Assembly (NCBI RefSeq): GCF_003086775.1
Contig: NZ_CP026001.1
Location: 770,407-834,406 of the forward strand
DNA length: 64,000 nucleotides
Direction of reading: 5' to 3'
Origin: Stenotrophomonas sp. ZAC14D1_NAIMI4_1
Lineage (GTDB): Bacteria > Pseudomonadota > Gammaproteobacteria > Xanthomonadales > Xanthomonadaceae
Both the position numbers and the translations under genes were made by a program. Below the pieces are notes generated by a model. It saw only the letters and a program-made list of their open reading frames with translations. It made no database searches and was not told the DNA's origin. The first letter of the stretch is position 1; the number at the start of each line of letters is the position of its first letter. This document shows positions 8,109 through 19,290 of this stretch, one piece after another.

Positions 8109-9299
8109 ATGGCCATCATCCAGTCCCTGCTCGACACCGACCTGTACAAGTTCACCATGATGCAGGCGGTGCTGCACCAGCACCCCGGCGCCCTGGTCCA
8201 GTACCGGTTCAAGTGCCGCACCCCCGGTATCGACCTGGCGAGCTACATCGACCAGATCAACGAAGAAATCGACCACCTGTGCAGCCTGCGCTTCACCAGC
8301 GAAGAGCTGGACTACATGCGTGGCCTGCGCTTCGTGAAGCCCGACTTCGCCGATTTCCTTGGCCTGTTCCACCTCGATCGCAAGTACATCCAGCTGCAGC
8401 CGTCCAAGACCGTGCCCGGCGAGATCGACCTGGACATCACCGGTCCGTGGCTGCACACGATCCTGTTCGAAGTGCCGCTGCTGGCGATCATCAATGAGGT
8501 CTGGTTCCGCAACACCACCACGGCTGATTTCGCCGAGGGCGAACGCCGCCTGCAGGCCAAAGCCGCGCTGCTGCGCGATACCCCCGGCTTCGAACAGTGC
8601 CGCATCGCTGATTACGGCAGCCGCCGCCGCTACTCGCGCGACTGGCATGCGCGCCTGCTGCCGCTGCTGCGCGATGCGCTCGGCCCGCAGCTGGTCGGCA
8701 CCAGCAACGTGCACTTCGCCCGCCTGTACGGCATGACCCCGCACGGCACCATGGCTCACGAATACCTGCAGGCCTTCCAGGCCCTGGGCCCGCGCCTGCG
8801 GGATTCGCAGGTGGCGGCGCTGGAATCGTGGGCACGCGAGTACCGCGGCGACCTCGGCATCGCGCTGTCCGACGTGGTCGGCCTGGATGCGTTCCTGCGC
8901 GATTTCGATATGTACTTCTGCAAGCTGTTCGACGGCGTGCGCCACGATTCGGGCGACCCGTTCGACTGGGGCGACCGCATGCTCGCCCACTTCCAGCAGC
9001 GCCGCGTCGATCCGCGCAGCAAGGTGCTGGTCTTCAGCGATGGCCTGGACATCACCAAGGTGATGCGCCTTTACGACTACTTCCGCGGCCGCTGCCAGGT
9101 GGCGTTCGGCGTGGGTACGCACCTGACCAACGACCTGGGCCCGACCCCGCTCAACATCGTCATCAAGATGGTCCGCTGCAATGGCCAGCCTGTGGCCAAG
9201 CTCAGCGATTCGCCCGGCAAGAGCATGTGCGATGACCCCGGCTACCTCAGCTACCTGCGCCAGGTGTTCGAACTGCCGCCGGAAGTGCCCCAGGGCTGA
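8109..9299 (+). CDS. pncB: Nicotinate phosphoribosyltransferase
   Basis: PncB makes nicotinate mononucleotide from nicotinate and PRPP in the Preiss-Handler NAD salvage route, in the cytosol. The 396 residues begin [20 protein letters not shown], the conserved opening. [20 protein letters not shown] contains the region of the phosphorylated histidine, and [18 protein letters not shown] and [12 protein letters not shown] complete the fold. Length is typical of the family. ATG 8109 has no Shine-Dalgarno sequence. A CATAAT box lies at 8097-8102, only 6 bases before the ATG, so the mRNA may be leaderless. The gene appears monocistronic, preceded by a palindromic repeat. Confidence 0.96.
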   Translation: MAIIQSLLDTDLYKFTMMQAVLHQHPGALVQYRFKCRTPGIDLASYIDQINEEIDHLCSLRFTSEELDYMRGLRFVKPDFADFLGLFHLDRKYIQLQPSKTVPGEIDLDITGPWLHTILFEVPLLAIINEVWFRNTTTADFAEGERRLQAKAALLRDTPGFEQCRIADYGSRRRYSRDWHARLLPLLRDALGPQLVGTSNVHFARLYGMTPHGTMAHEYLQAFQALGPRLRDSQVAALESWAREYRGDLGIALSDVVGLDAFLRDFDMYFCKLFDGVRHDSGDPFDWGDRMLAHFQQRRVDPRSKVLVFSDGLDITKVMRLYDYFRGRCQVAFGVGTHLTNDLGPTPLNIVIKMVRCNGQPVAKLSDSPGKSMCDDPGYLSYLRQVFELPPEVPQG

Positions 9300-9332
9300 T
9301 CGCCCGGGGCCGGTTGCGCTGGGCGGCGACGC

Positions 9333-9698
9333 TCAGGGGTAGTCGACGCGCACCAGATAAGCCCCCTGCAGCGGCTGCTGCTTCGGGGCTTCCAGGCGGT
9401 AGCTTTCCGAAAACACCAGATCGCCCGCGCGCAGGCTGCGGGCAGCCACGGCCAGCTGCTGGCCCTGGCGCTTGCCGTCGCGCAGCACCGCGCCCTGGCC
9501 CTCCTCCATCGCCACCAATGCCACCGTCGCGCCCTTGGCCGACAGCGGGCAGCCTTCCAGGCGCAGCTGCTGCTGGTCCACGCGCGCCGAGCACCCCGGA
9601 TCAACGATGCGACCGCTGAAGCGGATCGTGCCGCCGTCGGCATGTGCCAGCGAACTGACGCCCATCAGGGCCACGCAGAGCAGGATCGAGGTCTTCAT
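9333..9698 (-). CDS. Small secreted type 1 pilin-like protein
   Basis: This 121-residue protein has a Sec signal peptide (MKTSILLCVALMGVSSLAHA). The mature start, GGTIRFSGRIVDPGCSA, closely resembles the N-terminal strand of chaperone-usher pilins, including the Cys that pairs with a second Cys (LEGCPL) about 20 residues on. It is shorter than a full pilin domain (usually ~150 mature residues), but ends in ...AYLVRVDYP, a pilin-like last strand. It lies divergent from the SMF-1 fimbrial operon, separated by the 432-base control region. It may be a minor subunit or tip/terminator pilin. The family call is inference from local similarity. Confidence 0.6.
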   Translation of the reverse strand: MKTSILLCVALMGVSSLAHADGGTIRFSGRIVDPGCSARVDQQQLRLEGCPLSAKGATVALVAMEEGQGAVLRDGKRQGQQLAVAARSLRAGDLVFSESYRLEAPKQQPLQGAYLVRVDYP

Positions 9699-9923
9699 GA
9701 CGTTCTCTGGTTCGGTATGTGTCTGTTAACGACAGCCCGGAACAGTCTTTAAGGGTCAGAGTTTCGATCTGGAAGGCGCGTCACTGAGCAATAGTGATGC
9801 GCGTCAAACATTGCATTTTTGCCTTGAAAACAGCCTCCTCCTCGCGCTGTGACACGCGCGTAAAGCCCCGCTGCGCAGGAGTGTGACGTGCGTTCGATAC
9901 GCGCCAGCGGCATGGCGGGTAGC

Positions 9924-9941
9924 ACGCCAAATATTTGGCGT
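9924..9941. promoter_or_regulatory. Perfect 18-base palindrome upstream of smf-1
   Basis: ACGCCAAATATTTGGCGT is its own reverse complement over all 18 bases and is AT-rich at the centre, as expected of a dimeric regulator site. Its centre is about 70 bases upstream of the likely smf-1 transcription start. The binding protein is unknown. Confidence 0.5.
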
Positions 9942-9967
9942 CAATGTGCGATGCGACACGTTCATTG

Positions 9968-9983
9968 CGTGAACTGCATCACA
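9968..9983. promoter_or_regulatory. CRP/Clp-type binding site before smf-1
   Basis: CGTGA-ACTGCA-TCACA matches the TGTGA-N6-TCACA consensus at 9 of 10 conserved positions. Xanthomonadaceae use the CRP homologue Clp with this consensus. Its centre lies about 30 bases before the presumed start, overlapping the -35 region, so it could act as either repressor or activator site. This is inferred from sequence match only. Confidence 0.45.
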
Positions 9984-10130
9984 TTTGTGATCTATACTGT
10001 CGGCTCGGGCCCCAAGGATGGCGTCATCGCGGGTCCGGCCACAGGTGAGACGCAAGGATGGGTCTGATGCCCGGCAGTGCTCCTTGCTTCCTCCTCTACG
10101 TCCACATTCCTCAGTAGGGTTAGAAAGCAA

Positions 10131-10679
10131 ATGCGCAAGATCAATCTGTTCGCCGTCCTCCTGCTTGCTGCCGCACCGCTGGCCGCCAACGCCGCCGATG
10201 GCACGATCACCTTCAAGGGCAAGGTCACCGACGTCACCTGCCAGATCACCACCCCGGCCGGCAAGGACTTCACCGTCAACCTGCCGACCGTGTCGAAGGC
10301 TTCGCTGGCCACCGTCGGTGCCACCAACGGCCGCACCCAGTTCGCCATCAACCTGAGCAAGTGCGGCACCAACAGCAACGTCGCCACCTACTTCGAACCG
10401 GGTTCCACCGTTGATTTCGCGACCGGCCGCCTGCTGAACCAGACCCCGACCTCCGCCAATGGCGCAGGCAACGTGCAGGTCCAGCTGCTGGGCAGCAACT
10501 TCGACGTGCTGCCGATCAAGGCCGCCAGCTCCGGCCTGGCCCAGACCAACTCGCAGTGGGTGAACACCGGCACCGCCGGCACCGCCGACCTGAACTACTA
10601 CGCCGAGTACTACGCAACCGGCGCAGCGTCGGCTGGCGAAGTCAGCACCAGCGTCAAGTACACGATCATCTACAACTGA
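10131..10679 (+). CDS. smf-1: SMF-1-type major fimbrial subunit (chaperone-usher pilin)
   Basis: This 182-residue pilin has signal peptide MRKINLFAVLLLAAAPLAANA. The mature N-terminal strand ADGTITFKGKVTDVTCQI is the donor-strand segment, and CQI...LSKCG is the conserved disulphide pair. It ends in VKYTIIYN with the penultimate Tyr motif used for chaperone binding. ATG 10131 is chosen as the start of the signal peptide; the longer open frame has no leader features. It heads a pilin-chaperone-usher-adhesin operon. SMF-1 fimbriae of S. maltophilia mediate adhesion, haemagglutination and early biofilm formation (established). The gene has its own promoter region with a CRP-like site. Confidence 0.93.
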   Translation: MRKINLFAVLLLAAAPLAANAADGTITFKGKVTDVTCQITTPAGKDFTVNLPTVSKASLATVGATNGRTQFAINLSKCGTNSNVATYFEPGSTVDFATGRLLNQTPTSANGAGNVQVQLLGSNFDVLPIKAASSGLAQTNSQWVNTGTAGTADLNYYAEYYATGAASAGEVSTSVKYTIIYN

Positions 10680-10753
10680 TCGTTGCTGCCTGGTCCCTGT
10701 CCGGTGCCAGCACCGGGCAGGGGCATTGCCTTCACCCACGGGTAGTTCCTCCG

Positions 10754-11479
10754 ATGAAAGCCTTTCTTTCCCGGACGCTGCTGACGGCCGCGTTCTCACT
10801 CGCCCTGTGCCAGACGGCGCTGGCTGGCGTGGTCATCAACGGTACGCGGGTGATCTATCCCGGGCAGGCGCGCGAAGTCACCGTGCAGGTGGACAACGTG
10901 GGCGATTCGCCGTCCCTGGTCCAGGCCTGGATCGACAGTGGCGATGCCAACCAGACCGCCGACAGCAGCGATGCGCCGTTCGTGCTGACGCCGCCGATCA
11001 GCCGCGTCGAGCCGGGCCGCAGCCAGGCGCTGCGCGTGATGTTCACCGGTGCCAAGCTGCCGACCGACCGCGAAACGGTGTTCTGGTTCAACGTGCTGGA
11101 CGTGCCGCCTTCGCCGGCCCGCACGGGCGATGCCGACCAGAACATGCTGCAGGTGGCATTCCGCTCGCGGCTCAAGCTCTTCTACCGCCCGCAGGGCCTT
11201 CCCGGTACCGCCAACGAAGCGCCCGCGCTGCTGCGCTGGAGCCGCTCGGGCGACCGCCTGCGCGTGGAAAACCCGAGTGCGTACCACGTCACCCTGGCCG
11301 AAGTGCATGCGTTGGCAGGCACCCGCGACGAGGTGGTCGAGGACAAGGGAAAAATGGCCGCACCCGGCCAGAGCATCGAATTCACCGTGCCTGCAGCGAC
11401 CACGCAGGTGCGCTTCGTCACCATCAATGATTTTGGCGGGCGCGTAGAGCGCACCGTCGATCTCGCCCGCGGGAACTGA
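10754..11479 (+). CDS. Periplasmic fimbrial chaperone (PapD family)
   Basis: This 241-residue protein has a signal peptide (MKAFLSRTLLTAAFSLALCQTALA). The PapD-like two-domain fold is shown by VVINGTRVIYPGQAREVTVQ, FVLTPPISRVEPGRSQALRV (G1/F1 strand region with the conserved Arg and proline) and ETVFWFNVLDVPP. The C-terminal domain includes RSRLKLFYRPQGL, where the Lys/Arg that anchors the pilin C-terminus lies. It starts 74 bases after smf-1. It delivers pilin subunits to the usher by donor-strand complementation. The length fits the family. Confidence 0.93.
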   Translation: MKAFLSRTLLTAAFSLALCQTALAGVVINGTRVIYPGQAREVTVQVDNVGDSPSLVQAWIDSGDANQTADSSDAPFVLTPPISRVEPGRSQALRVMFTGAKLPTDRETVFWFNVLDVPPSPARTGDADQNMLQVAFRSRLKLFYRPQGLPGTANEAPALLRWSRSGDRLRVENPSAYHVTLAEVHALAGTRDEVVEDKGKMAAPGQSIEFTVPAATTQVRFVTINDFGGRVERTVDLARGN

Positions 11480-11548
11480 TCGAACGGCTGCATGCAGGCA
11501 GCGCGCCCCGTCATGGCTGCACCACGGCCGTCGTCAAGGAATGTCAGT

Positions 11549-14137
11549 GTGATTGGAAACAGATTGACATTGTCGATCCGGCAGGCCGTATGCCTGCTGG
11601 CCGCTGGGGCCGCAAGCCCTGGATGGGCTGTGGCCGCGCCTGCAAACCTGGGCGAGCAGGCATTGATGGCGCAGAGCACCGCAGCGACCGCCGCGCCCCC
11701 GGAGCAGGCCCAGTTCAATTCCAGTTTCCTGTCCGGCAAGGCCGGCCAGGTCGATCTTGCCGCCTTCGCCAACGGCAATCCGACGGTCGCGGGCAGCTAC
11801 CGCGTGGATGTGTACGTCAACGGTGCCTGGCAGGGGCGTCGTGACGTCGAGTTCAAGGCCGATGCCCAAGGCAAGGTCGACGCCTGCCTGGGCCTGCCCA
11901 TGCTGGAGGAATTCGGCGTGGACAGCGAGGCCGTCCTGGCCCAGCAGGACCCTGCCGTGCCCACGGCCGCCGATGCCTGCGTGCCGGTGCAGCAGCGCAT
12001 GGCCAATGCCTTCGGCACGTTCGACAGTGGCAGCCTGCGCTACGACCTGAGCATCCCGCAGGTGTTCCTGCGCCGCCACGCGCGCGGCTACGTCAATCCT
12101 GCGCTGTGGGACCGTGGCATCAACGCCGGCTTCCTCGGCTACACCTTCAATGCCGTCGACAGCCAGACGCGTACCGAAGGCGGTGGCCGCAACCGCACCG
12201 CCTATCTGGGCCTGAACTCCGGCATCAACCTGGGCGGCTGGCAGCTGCGGCATGATTCCAACCTGACCTGGAGCGATGGCAACGGGCGCCATTGGCAGAG
12301 CATCGCCACCTATGCCCAGCGAGGCATCGCGCAGGTGCGCGGCATGCTGACCGTCGGCGAGGCGTTCACCAGTGGCGAACTCTTTGACTCCATCGCCTAC
12401 CGTGGTGCCAGCCTGGCCACCGATGACCGCATGCTGCCCGACTCGCTGCGCGGCTACGCGCCGGTCGTGCGCGGCATCGCTGAAACCAACGCGCGGGTGG
12501 AAGTGCGGCAGAGCCAGCAGCTGATCTATTCCACCACCGTGTCGCCCGGCAGCTTCGTCATCGACGATCTGTACCCCACCGGCTACGGCGGTGACCTGGA
12601 AGTGTCGGTCATCGAAGCCGATGGCCGCCGCCGCACCTTCAGCGTGCCGTTCGGCTCGGTGCCGCAGATGCTGCGCGCGGGTGTCTCGCGCTATGCAGTC
12701 ACTGCTGGCCAGGTGCGCAACGACCTGCTCCGCGATGATCCGTGGCTGCTGCAGGGTACCTGGCAGCGTGGCATCGACAACCGGGTGACGGTCTACGGTG
12801 GCAGTGCGTTGAGCACCGGCTACGTTTCGCTGCTCTACGGTGCGGGCGTATCGACCCCGGTGGGTGCGTTCGCCGCCGATGTTACCCATGCGCGGACACG
12901 CCTGGATACGCTGGGTGAGCGATCCGGCGCCAGCGTGCGCCTGAGCTACAGCAACCTGATCGGCGAGACCAACACCAACCTGACCCTGGCCGCGTACCGC
13001 TATTCCACCGGGGGGTTCTACAGCCTCCAGGACGCACTGATGGTGCGCGACGACATCAGCCGCGGCAACGACCCCAGCGTGCGTGGCCGCCAGCGCAGCC
13101 AGTTCCAGGTGACCCTCAACCAGCCGCTTGGCCTGCGCGGTGGTTCGCTGTACGTCACCGGTGCGCTGCGCGACTTCTATGACCGCCCCGGCACCAGCAA
13201 GCAGTACCAGGTGGGCTACAACAACGCCTGGCGCTCGTTGAACTTCGGCGTGTCCGCCATCCGTACCGAAGAAGGACTCGCCGGCACTGCCGACACCCAG
13301 TATCTGCTGTCGATGAGCGTGCCGCTGGGGCAGGGCCGCCGCCAGCCGATGTCGTTCAGCGCCGACGTGGGCGTGCGTGATCGTTCGGGCTATGACTCCA
13401 GCCGCATCGGCATCACCGGCTCTGCCGGCAGTGACAACGAACTCAGCTACGGCGTCGCGCTGTCGGACAGCCGCGAGGGTGGCACCACCGGTATCGCCAA
13501 CGCCGAGTACCGCAGCCGCTATGCAGCGACGAGCGCGTCCTACGGGTACTCCAGCGCATTCCGCCAGTTGGCGGTCGGCGCGACGGGCAGCCTGGTGGTG
13601 CATGGCGGTGGCGTAACCCTTTCGCCGCAGCGCGGTGACACGCTGGTGCTGGTGCAGGCCGCCGGTGCCCGTGACGCCCGCGTGGCCAATGCGCCGGGCC
13701 TGCGCATCGATGGCCGTGGCTATGCCGTTGTGCCCTATGTTTCGCCGTACCGCCTCAACACGATCACCCTCGACCCGCAGGGCATGTCGCTGGACGTCGA
13801 GCTGGAAGGCAGCAGCCAGTCGATCGCCCCGTACGCCGGTGCGATCAGCCTGCTGCGCTTCGAAACCCGGCAGGGTCGCGCGCTGTTGATCCAGGCGCAT
13901 GGCGCCGATGGCAGCACGCTGCCCTTCGGTGCACAGGTGAAGGATGCGCAGGGCCAGCCGGTGGGCATGGTCGGGCAGGGGGGCCGCGTGTACGTGCGTA
14001 CCGCCGATGACAGCGGCCAGCTGCAGGTTGAGTGGGGCGACGACGCGGATGCCCGCTGCACGATCGATTACACGGCGCCCGCCAGCGCCGACGCCGGCCC
14101 GGCCGGACTGACTACCGTGGAGGCCCTATGCCGTTGA
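11549..14137 (+). CDS. Fimbrial outer-membrane usher (FimD/PapC family)
   Basis: This ~862-residue usher would form the outer-membrane pore that orders chaperone-pilin complexes. The N-terminal domain starts FNSSFLSGKAGQVDLAAFAN with VYVNGAWQGRRDVEF and CLGLPMLEEFGV. The barrel contains RGYAPVVRGIAETNARVEVR and FVIDDLYPTGYGGDLEVSV, the conserved usher signature. The plug and C-terminal domains end YTAPASADAGPAGLTTVEALCR. GTG 11549 is preferred because AAGGA lies 8 bases upstream. ATG 11492 and 11513 are in frame but lack such a site and would give an overlong leader before the signal peptide. It overlaps the adhesin gene by 10 bases. Confidence 0.92.
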   Translation: MIGNRLTLSIRQAVCLLAAGAASPGWAVAAPANLGEQALMAQSTAATAAPPEQAQFNSSFLSGKAGQVDLAAFANGNPTVAGSYRVDVYVNGAWQGRRDVEFKADAQGKVDACLGLPMLEEFGVDSEAVLAQQDPAVPTAADACVPVQQRMANAFGTFDSGSLRYDLSIPQVFLRRHARGYVNPALWDRGINAGFLGYTFNAVDSQTRTEGGGRNRTAYLGLNSGINLGGWQLRHDSNLTWSDGNGRHWQSIATYAQRGIAQVRGMLTVGEAFTSGELFDSIAYRGASLATDDRMLPDSLRGYAPVVRGIAETNARVEVRQSQQLIYSTTVSPGSFVIDDLYPTGYGGDLEVSVIEADGRRRTFSVPFGSVPQMLRAGVSRYAVTAGQVRNDLLRDDPWLLQGTWQRGIDNRVTVYGGSALSTGYVSLLYGAGVSTPVGAFAADVTHARTRLDTLGERSGASVRLSYSNLIGETNTNLTLAAYRYSTGGFYSLQDALMVRDDISRGNDPSVRGRQRSQFQVTLNQPLGLRGGSLYVTGALRDFYDRPGTSKQYQVGYNNAWRSLNFGVSAIRTEEGLAGTADTQYLLSMSVPLGQGRRQPMSFSADVGVRDRSGYDSSRIGITGSAGSDNELSYGVALSDSREGGTTGIANAEYRSRYAATSASYGYSSAFRQLAVGATGSLVVHGGGVTLSPQRGDTLVLVQAAGARDARVANAPGLRIDGRGYAVVPYVSPYRLNTITLDPQGMSLDVELEGSSQSIAPYAGAISLLRFETRQGRALLIQAHGADGSTLPFGAQVKDAQGQPVGMVGQGGRVYVRTADDSGQLQVEWGDDADARCTIDYTAPASADAGPAGLTTVEALCR

Positions 14138-15162
14138 TGTCGTTCCGCCGTGGCACCCTGGTGATGGCGCTGCTGGCTGCCGGCACGGGCCTGTCGGGGC
14201 AGGCGCTGGCCGCGTGTTCAATCGATACGCGAGGCTTCATTGCCCAGGACGTGGAAATGGACATGGGGCAGGTGGTCATTCTGCCAACCACGCCCGTGGG
14301 CGGTGTGATCAAGCAGTTGAGCGTGCCGATCATCGCAAGGAACAGCGTGGCCAGCTGTGACTGGTGGGCGGGTGGGCGCTCGGTCGGCGTCTACTTCAAC
14401 GCCGCGCAGCAGCGGCTGTCCCCCGGGTACTCCAATGTCTACCAGACCGGCGTGGAGGGTGTAGGCATCCGCCTGTACCGCGACTCGGGCGCCATCCAGA
14501 CCTATTACCCGCATCAGATCTCCTACTCTGCCGGATCGACCATCTCGCTGGTCGCGGGCCAGTTCAAGATCGAGCTGATCAAGACTGCCGCGGTGACGGG
14601 GTCGGGGATCATCGCGCCCAACGGGCGCTTCACCAATTACTACTTCGACGGTGATGGCGCTGGCCGCCCTGTGCTGACGTCGTCCTTCAAGGGGTCGGGC
14701 ACCACCGTTGTCAGCCCCACCTGCGAAGTGGATGCGGGCAGCCGCAACATCGTGGTCGATTTCGGCAGCGTGCCCAACGACAGCTTCACCGGCGTGGGCT
14801 CGCGTGCCGTGGATCGCGATTTCAACATCAACCTGCGCTGCCAGGGCAGCAACGTGGCGCAGTACCAGAGCACCATCGGCATCCAGCTCGATGCCACGTC
14901 GGCCAGTGGCAACCAGCCCGGGACGCTGGCCGTCACCAGTGGCAGCAACAGCGCCACGCGCATCGGCATCCAGATCGTGCGCCGCAATGGCAGCAACGAG
15001 CAGACGATCCGCTTCGGCGACAGCCTGATGCTGGGTGATACGGTGACCGGCAGCTCGACGATGTCGCTGCCGCTGCGCGCGCGCTACATCCAGACCCAGG
15101 CCGGCACGGTGGGGCCGGGCGAAGCCAACGGCACCGCCACGTTCACGATTACCTACAATTGA
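14128..15162 (+). CDS. Fimbrial tip adhesin (MrkD-like)
   Basis: This 344-residue protein has a signal peptide ending LSGQALAACS and two-domain tip-adhesin architecture. The N-terminal receptor-binding region (about residues 25-195) is without pilin motifs. The C-terminal pilin domain begins near TTVVSPTCEVDAGSRNIVVD, contains LRCQGSN and ends GTATFTITYN. The N-terminal domain sets the ligand, which cannot be read from sequence. ATG 14128 follows GTGGAGG and overlaps the usher stop, indicating coupling. It is last in the operon; a GTAG palindrome follows at 15190. Confidence 0.88.
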   Translation: MPLMSFRRGTLVMALLAAGTGLSGQALAACSIDTRGFIAQDVEMDMGQVVILPTTPVGGVIKQLSVPIIARNSVASCDWWAGGRSVGVYFNAAQQRLSPGYSNVYQTGVEGVGIRLYRDSGAIQTYYPHQISYSAGSTISLVAGQFKIELIKTAAVTGSGIIAPNGRFTNYYFDGDGAGRPVLTSSFKGSGTTVVSPTCEVDAGSRNIVVDFGSVPNDSFTGVGSRAVDRDFNINLRCQGSNVAQYQSTIGIQLDATSASGNQPGTLAVTSGSNSATRIGIQIVRRNGSNEQTIRFGDSLMLGDTVTGSSTMSLPLRARYIQTQAGTVGPGEANGTATFTITYN

Positions 15163-15189
15163 CCTGCCGCCGGGCATGGCCCGTCTGCG

Positions 15190-15214
15190 GTAGTGCCGGC
15201 CGCTGGCCGGCAAC
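15190..15214. repeat. GTAGTGCCGGCC palindrome
   Basis: GTAG followed by TGCCGGCC-GCT-GGCCGGCA. It lies between the convergent ends of the fimbrial adhesin and purine permease genes, where it could serve as a bidirectional transcription block. Same class as 6241, 32601, 32634, 55861 and 55906. Confidence 0.65.
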
Positions 15215-15223
15215 CGCGATCTG

Positions 15224-16540
<1,317 letters not shown>

Positions 16541-16562
16541 GGGGGTTCTCACAACAATAAGG

Positions 16563-16660
16563 AGTCACCACCAACGGTGGTGACCTACCCAAATGCAGAA
16601 CGTGGGTACCGACCGTTGGTCGGTACGCCTTTAGTCACCATCAACGGTGGTGACCTACCG
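16563..16660. repeat. Three SMAG-like palindromes between permease and ettA
   Basis: GTCACCACCAACGGTGGTGAC (16564-16584), GTACCGACCGTTGGTCGGTAC (16605-16625) and GTCACCATCAACGGTGGTGAC (16634-16654) follow each other. The first and third are near-identical copies ending in CTACC. No gene fits in this gap. Confidence 0.65.
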
Positions 16661-16666
16661 AAAGAG

Positions 16667-16690
16667 AAAGGCCGCGCGAGCGCGGCCTTT
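16667..16690 (-). terminator. Intrinsic terminator of ettA
   Basis: AAAGGCCGCG-CGAG-CGCGGCCTTT forms a 10-base-pair stem. On the minus strand it is followed by a pyrimidine-rich TTCTCTTT tract. It begins 10 bases past the ettA stop. Confidence 0.75.
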
Positions 16691-16699
16691 CTGGTTGCC

Positions 16700-18364
<1,665 letters not shown>

Positions 18365-18617
18365 GAGGTCTCCGTAGGGGCGCGGCCCTGCACCCGTCCG
18401 TCAGCGGGAAGATCCCGGACGACAGCGGGCACAGACTGAATGGAATACCCCCAATTATAGCCGGAACCGGTTCCCGGCCGCGCCTGTCGGCGCCCCGCGG
18501 GGCTGGCCGAAGGCTGAATACAGAGTGCAATACGTCAACGGGAAGCGTTTCCAGCCGGAAACGGTTCAGATCGCCTGCGCAATATGGACATTACCACCCA
18601 CCCAGCAGAGGTCTGTC
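18365..18617. promoter_or_regulatory. Divergent control region with three GGAA-N-CG-N-TTC palindromes
   Basis: Between ettA and the RcnB-like gene lie GGAACCGGTTCC (18463-18474), GGAAGCGTTTCC (18541-18552) and GGAAACGGTTCA (18557-18568). All fit GGAA-N-CG-N-TTC. The last two starts are 16 bases apart. The central CG dyad resembles operators of LacI-family regulators. No gene fits in this gap. Confidence 0.45.
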
Positions 18618-19097
18618 ATGCGCATCAACTTCATCGTGGCCGGGGCCATGGCCTCTGTACTGGCCCTGGGCGCCGTCACCCCGGCGTTCGCCGACAACGA
18701 CCACCGTGACCGCCGCGAATGGCGGGAAGACCGCCGCGACGATCGCCGCGAGTACCGCCACGATGTGCGCGAGGCGCGCCGCGACTACGAGCGCGACCGC
18801 CGCGATGCACGCCGTGACTGGCGCCGCGACCATGACCGTCGCTACTACCATCCGGCGCCGCCGCCGCCGCGCGTGGTCTACCGCCCCGGCTATCGCCCGG
18901 GCCCGGGCTACGGCTGGCAGGTCGGCCACCGCTACCGCGATTACTACCGTGGCCCGATCTACGTGGTGAACGATTACCCGCGCTACCACCTGCGTCGCCC
19001 GCCGTATGGTCACCACTGGATCCGCGATGACCGCGGCAACATGCTTCTGGTGGCCATCGCCACCGGCGTCATCGCCCAGTACGTGCTCAGCCGTTAA
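18618..19097 (+). CDS. RcnB-like small periplasmic protein
   Basis: This 159-residue protein has a signal peptide (MRINFIVAGAMASVLALGAV...AFA). A highly charged middle section (about residues 28-75) is made of Asp/Arg pairs (DRREWREDRRDDRREYRHD), then comes a Tyr/Pro/Arg-rich stretch. The C-terminal half (GHHWIRDDRGNMLLVAIATG) matches the conserved end of RcnB-family proteins, some of which act in periplasmic nickel/cobalt balance. The charged repeats could bind metal or polyanions, but no rcnA or metal regulator is adjacent, so metal function is not supported here. ATG 18618 is chosen for the signal peptide. The upstream region carries possible operators. Confidence 0.7.
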   Translation: MRINFIVAGAMASVLALGAVTPAFADNDHRDRREWREDRRDDRREYRHDVREARRDYERDRRDARRDWRRDHDRRYYHPAPPPPRVVYRPGYRPGPGYGWQVGHRYRDYYRGPIYVVNDYPRYHLRRPPYGHHWIRDDRGNMLLVAIATGVIAQYVLSR

Positions 19098-19110
19098 GCA
19101 GGTTGCTGTC

Positions 19111-19204
19111 GGGGTCGGATCCCTTTCCACAGGAAAGGGATCCGACCCCAGGCCCACAGGCAAAACCATACGGGGCCGGATCTCCGCCAGGGGATCCGGC
19201 CCCG
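19111..19204. repeat. GGGGTCGGATCC palindromes upstream of glyA
   Basis: The first hairpin, 19111-19149, pairs an 18-base left arm with AAGGGATCCGACCCC (15 bases paired plus inner bases). The second, 19171-19204, is CGGGGCCGGATC...GATCCGGCCCCG. The first has a close relative on the other side of glyA at 20554-20592. This class lacks the GTAG end of SMAG elements. Confidence 0.65.
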
Positions 19205-19290
19205 CGTCCATTCCGGCCCCGGCGGGCCGCCACGGGGCTACAATCAGGGGCTGTGCCATTCCCCTTTTTCCCTGCCTGCCGGAGTAACCG

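Larger units (their letters stand above)
9699..10130 (+). promoter_or_regulatory. Divergent control region of the fimbrial locus with long smf-1 leader
   Basis: This 432-base gap has no gene. It contains a perfect 18-base palindrome (9924-9941), a CRP/Clp-like site (9968-9983), a TATACT box (9993-9998) reading toward smf-1, and a leader of about 125 bases. In the leader, GCAAGGA (10052-10058) can pair with TCCTTGC (10081-10087). A further imperfect repeat (GCGCGTCACT...AGTGATGCGCG) lies near 9777-9806. Together these suggest regulated, probably growth- or nutrient-responsive, fimbrial expression. Confidence 0.5.

Noticed and set aside
11492..11548. Upstream ATG starts for the usher
   Set aside because: No ribosome site precedes them, whereas AAGGA is 8 bases before GTG 11549; kept as alternatives only.
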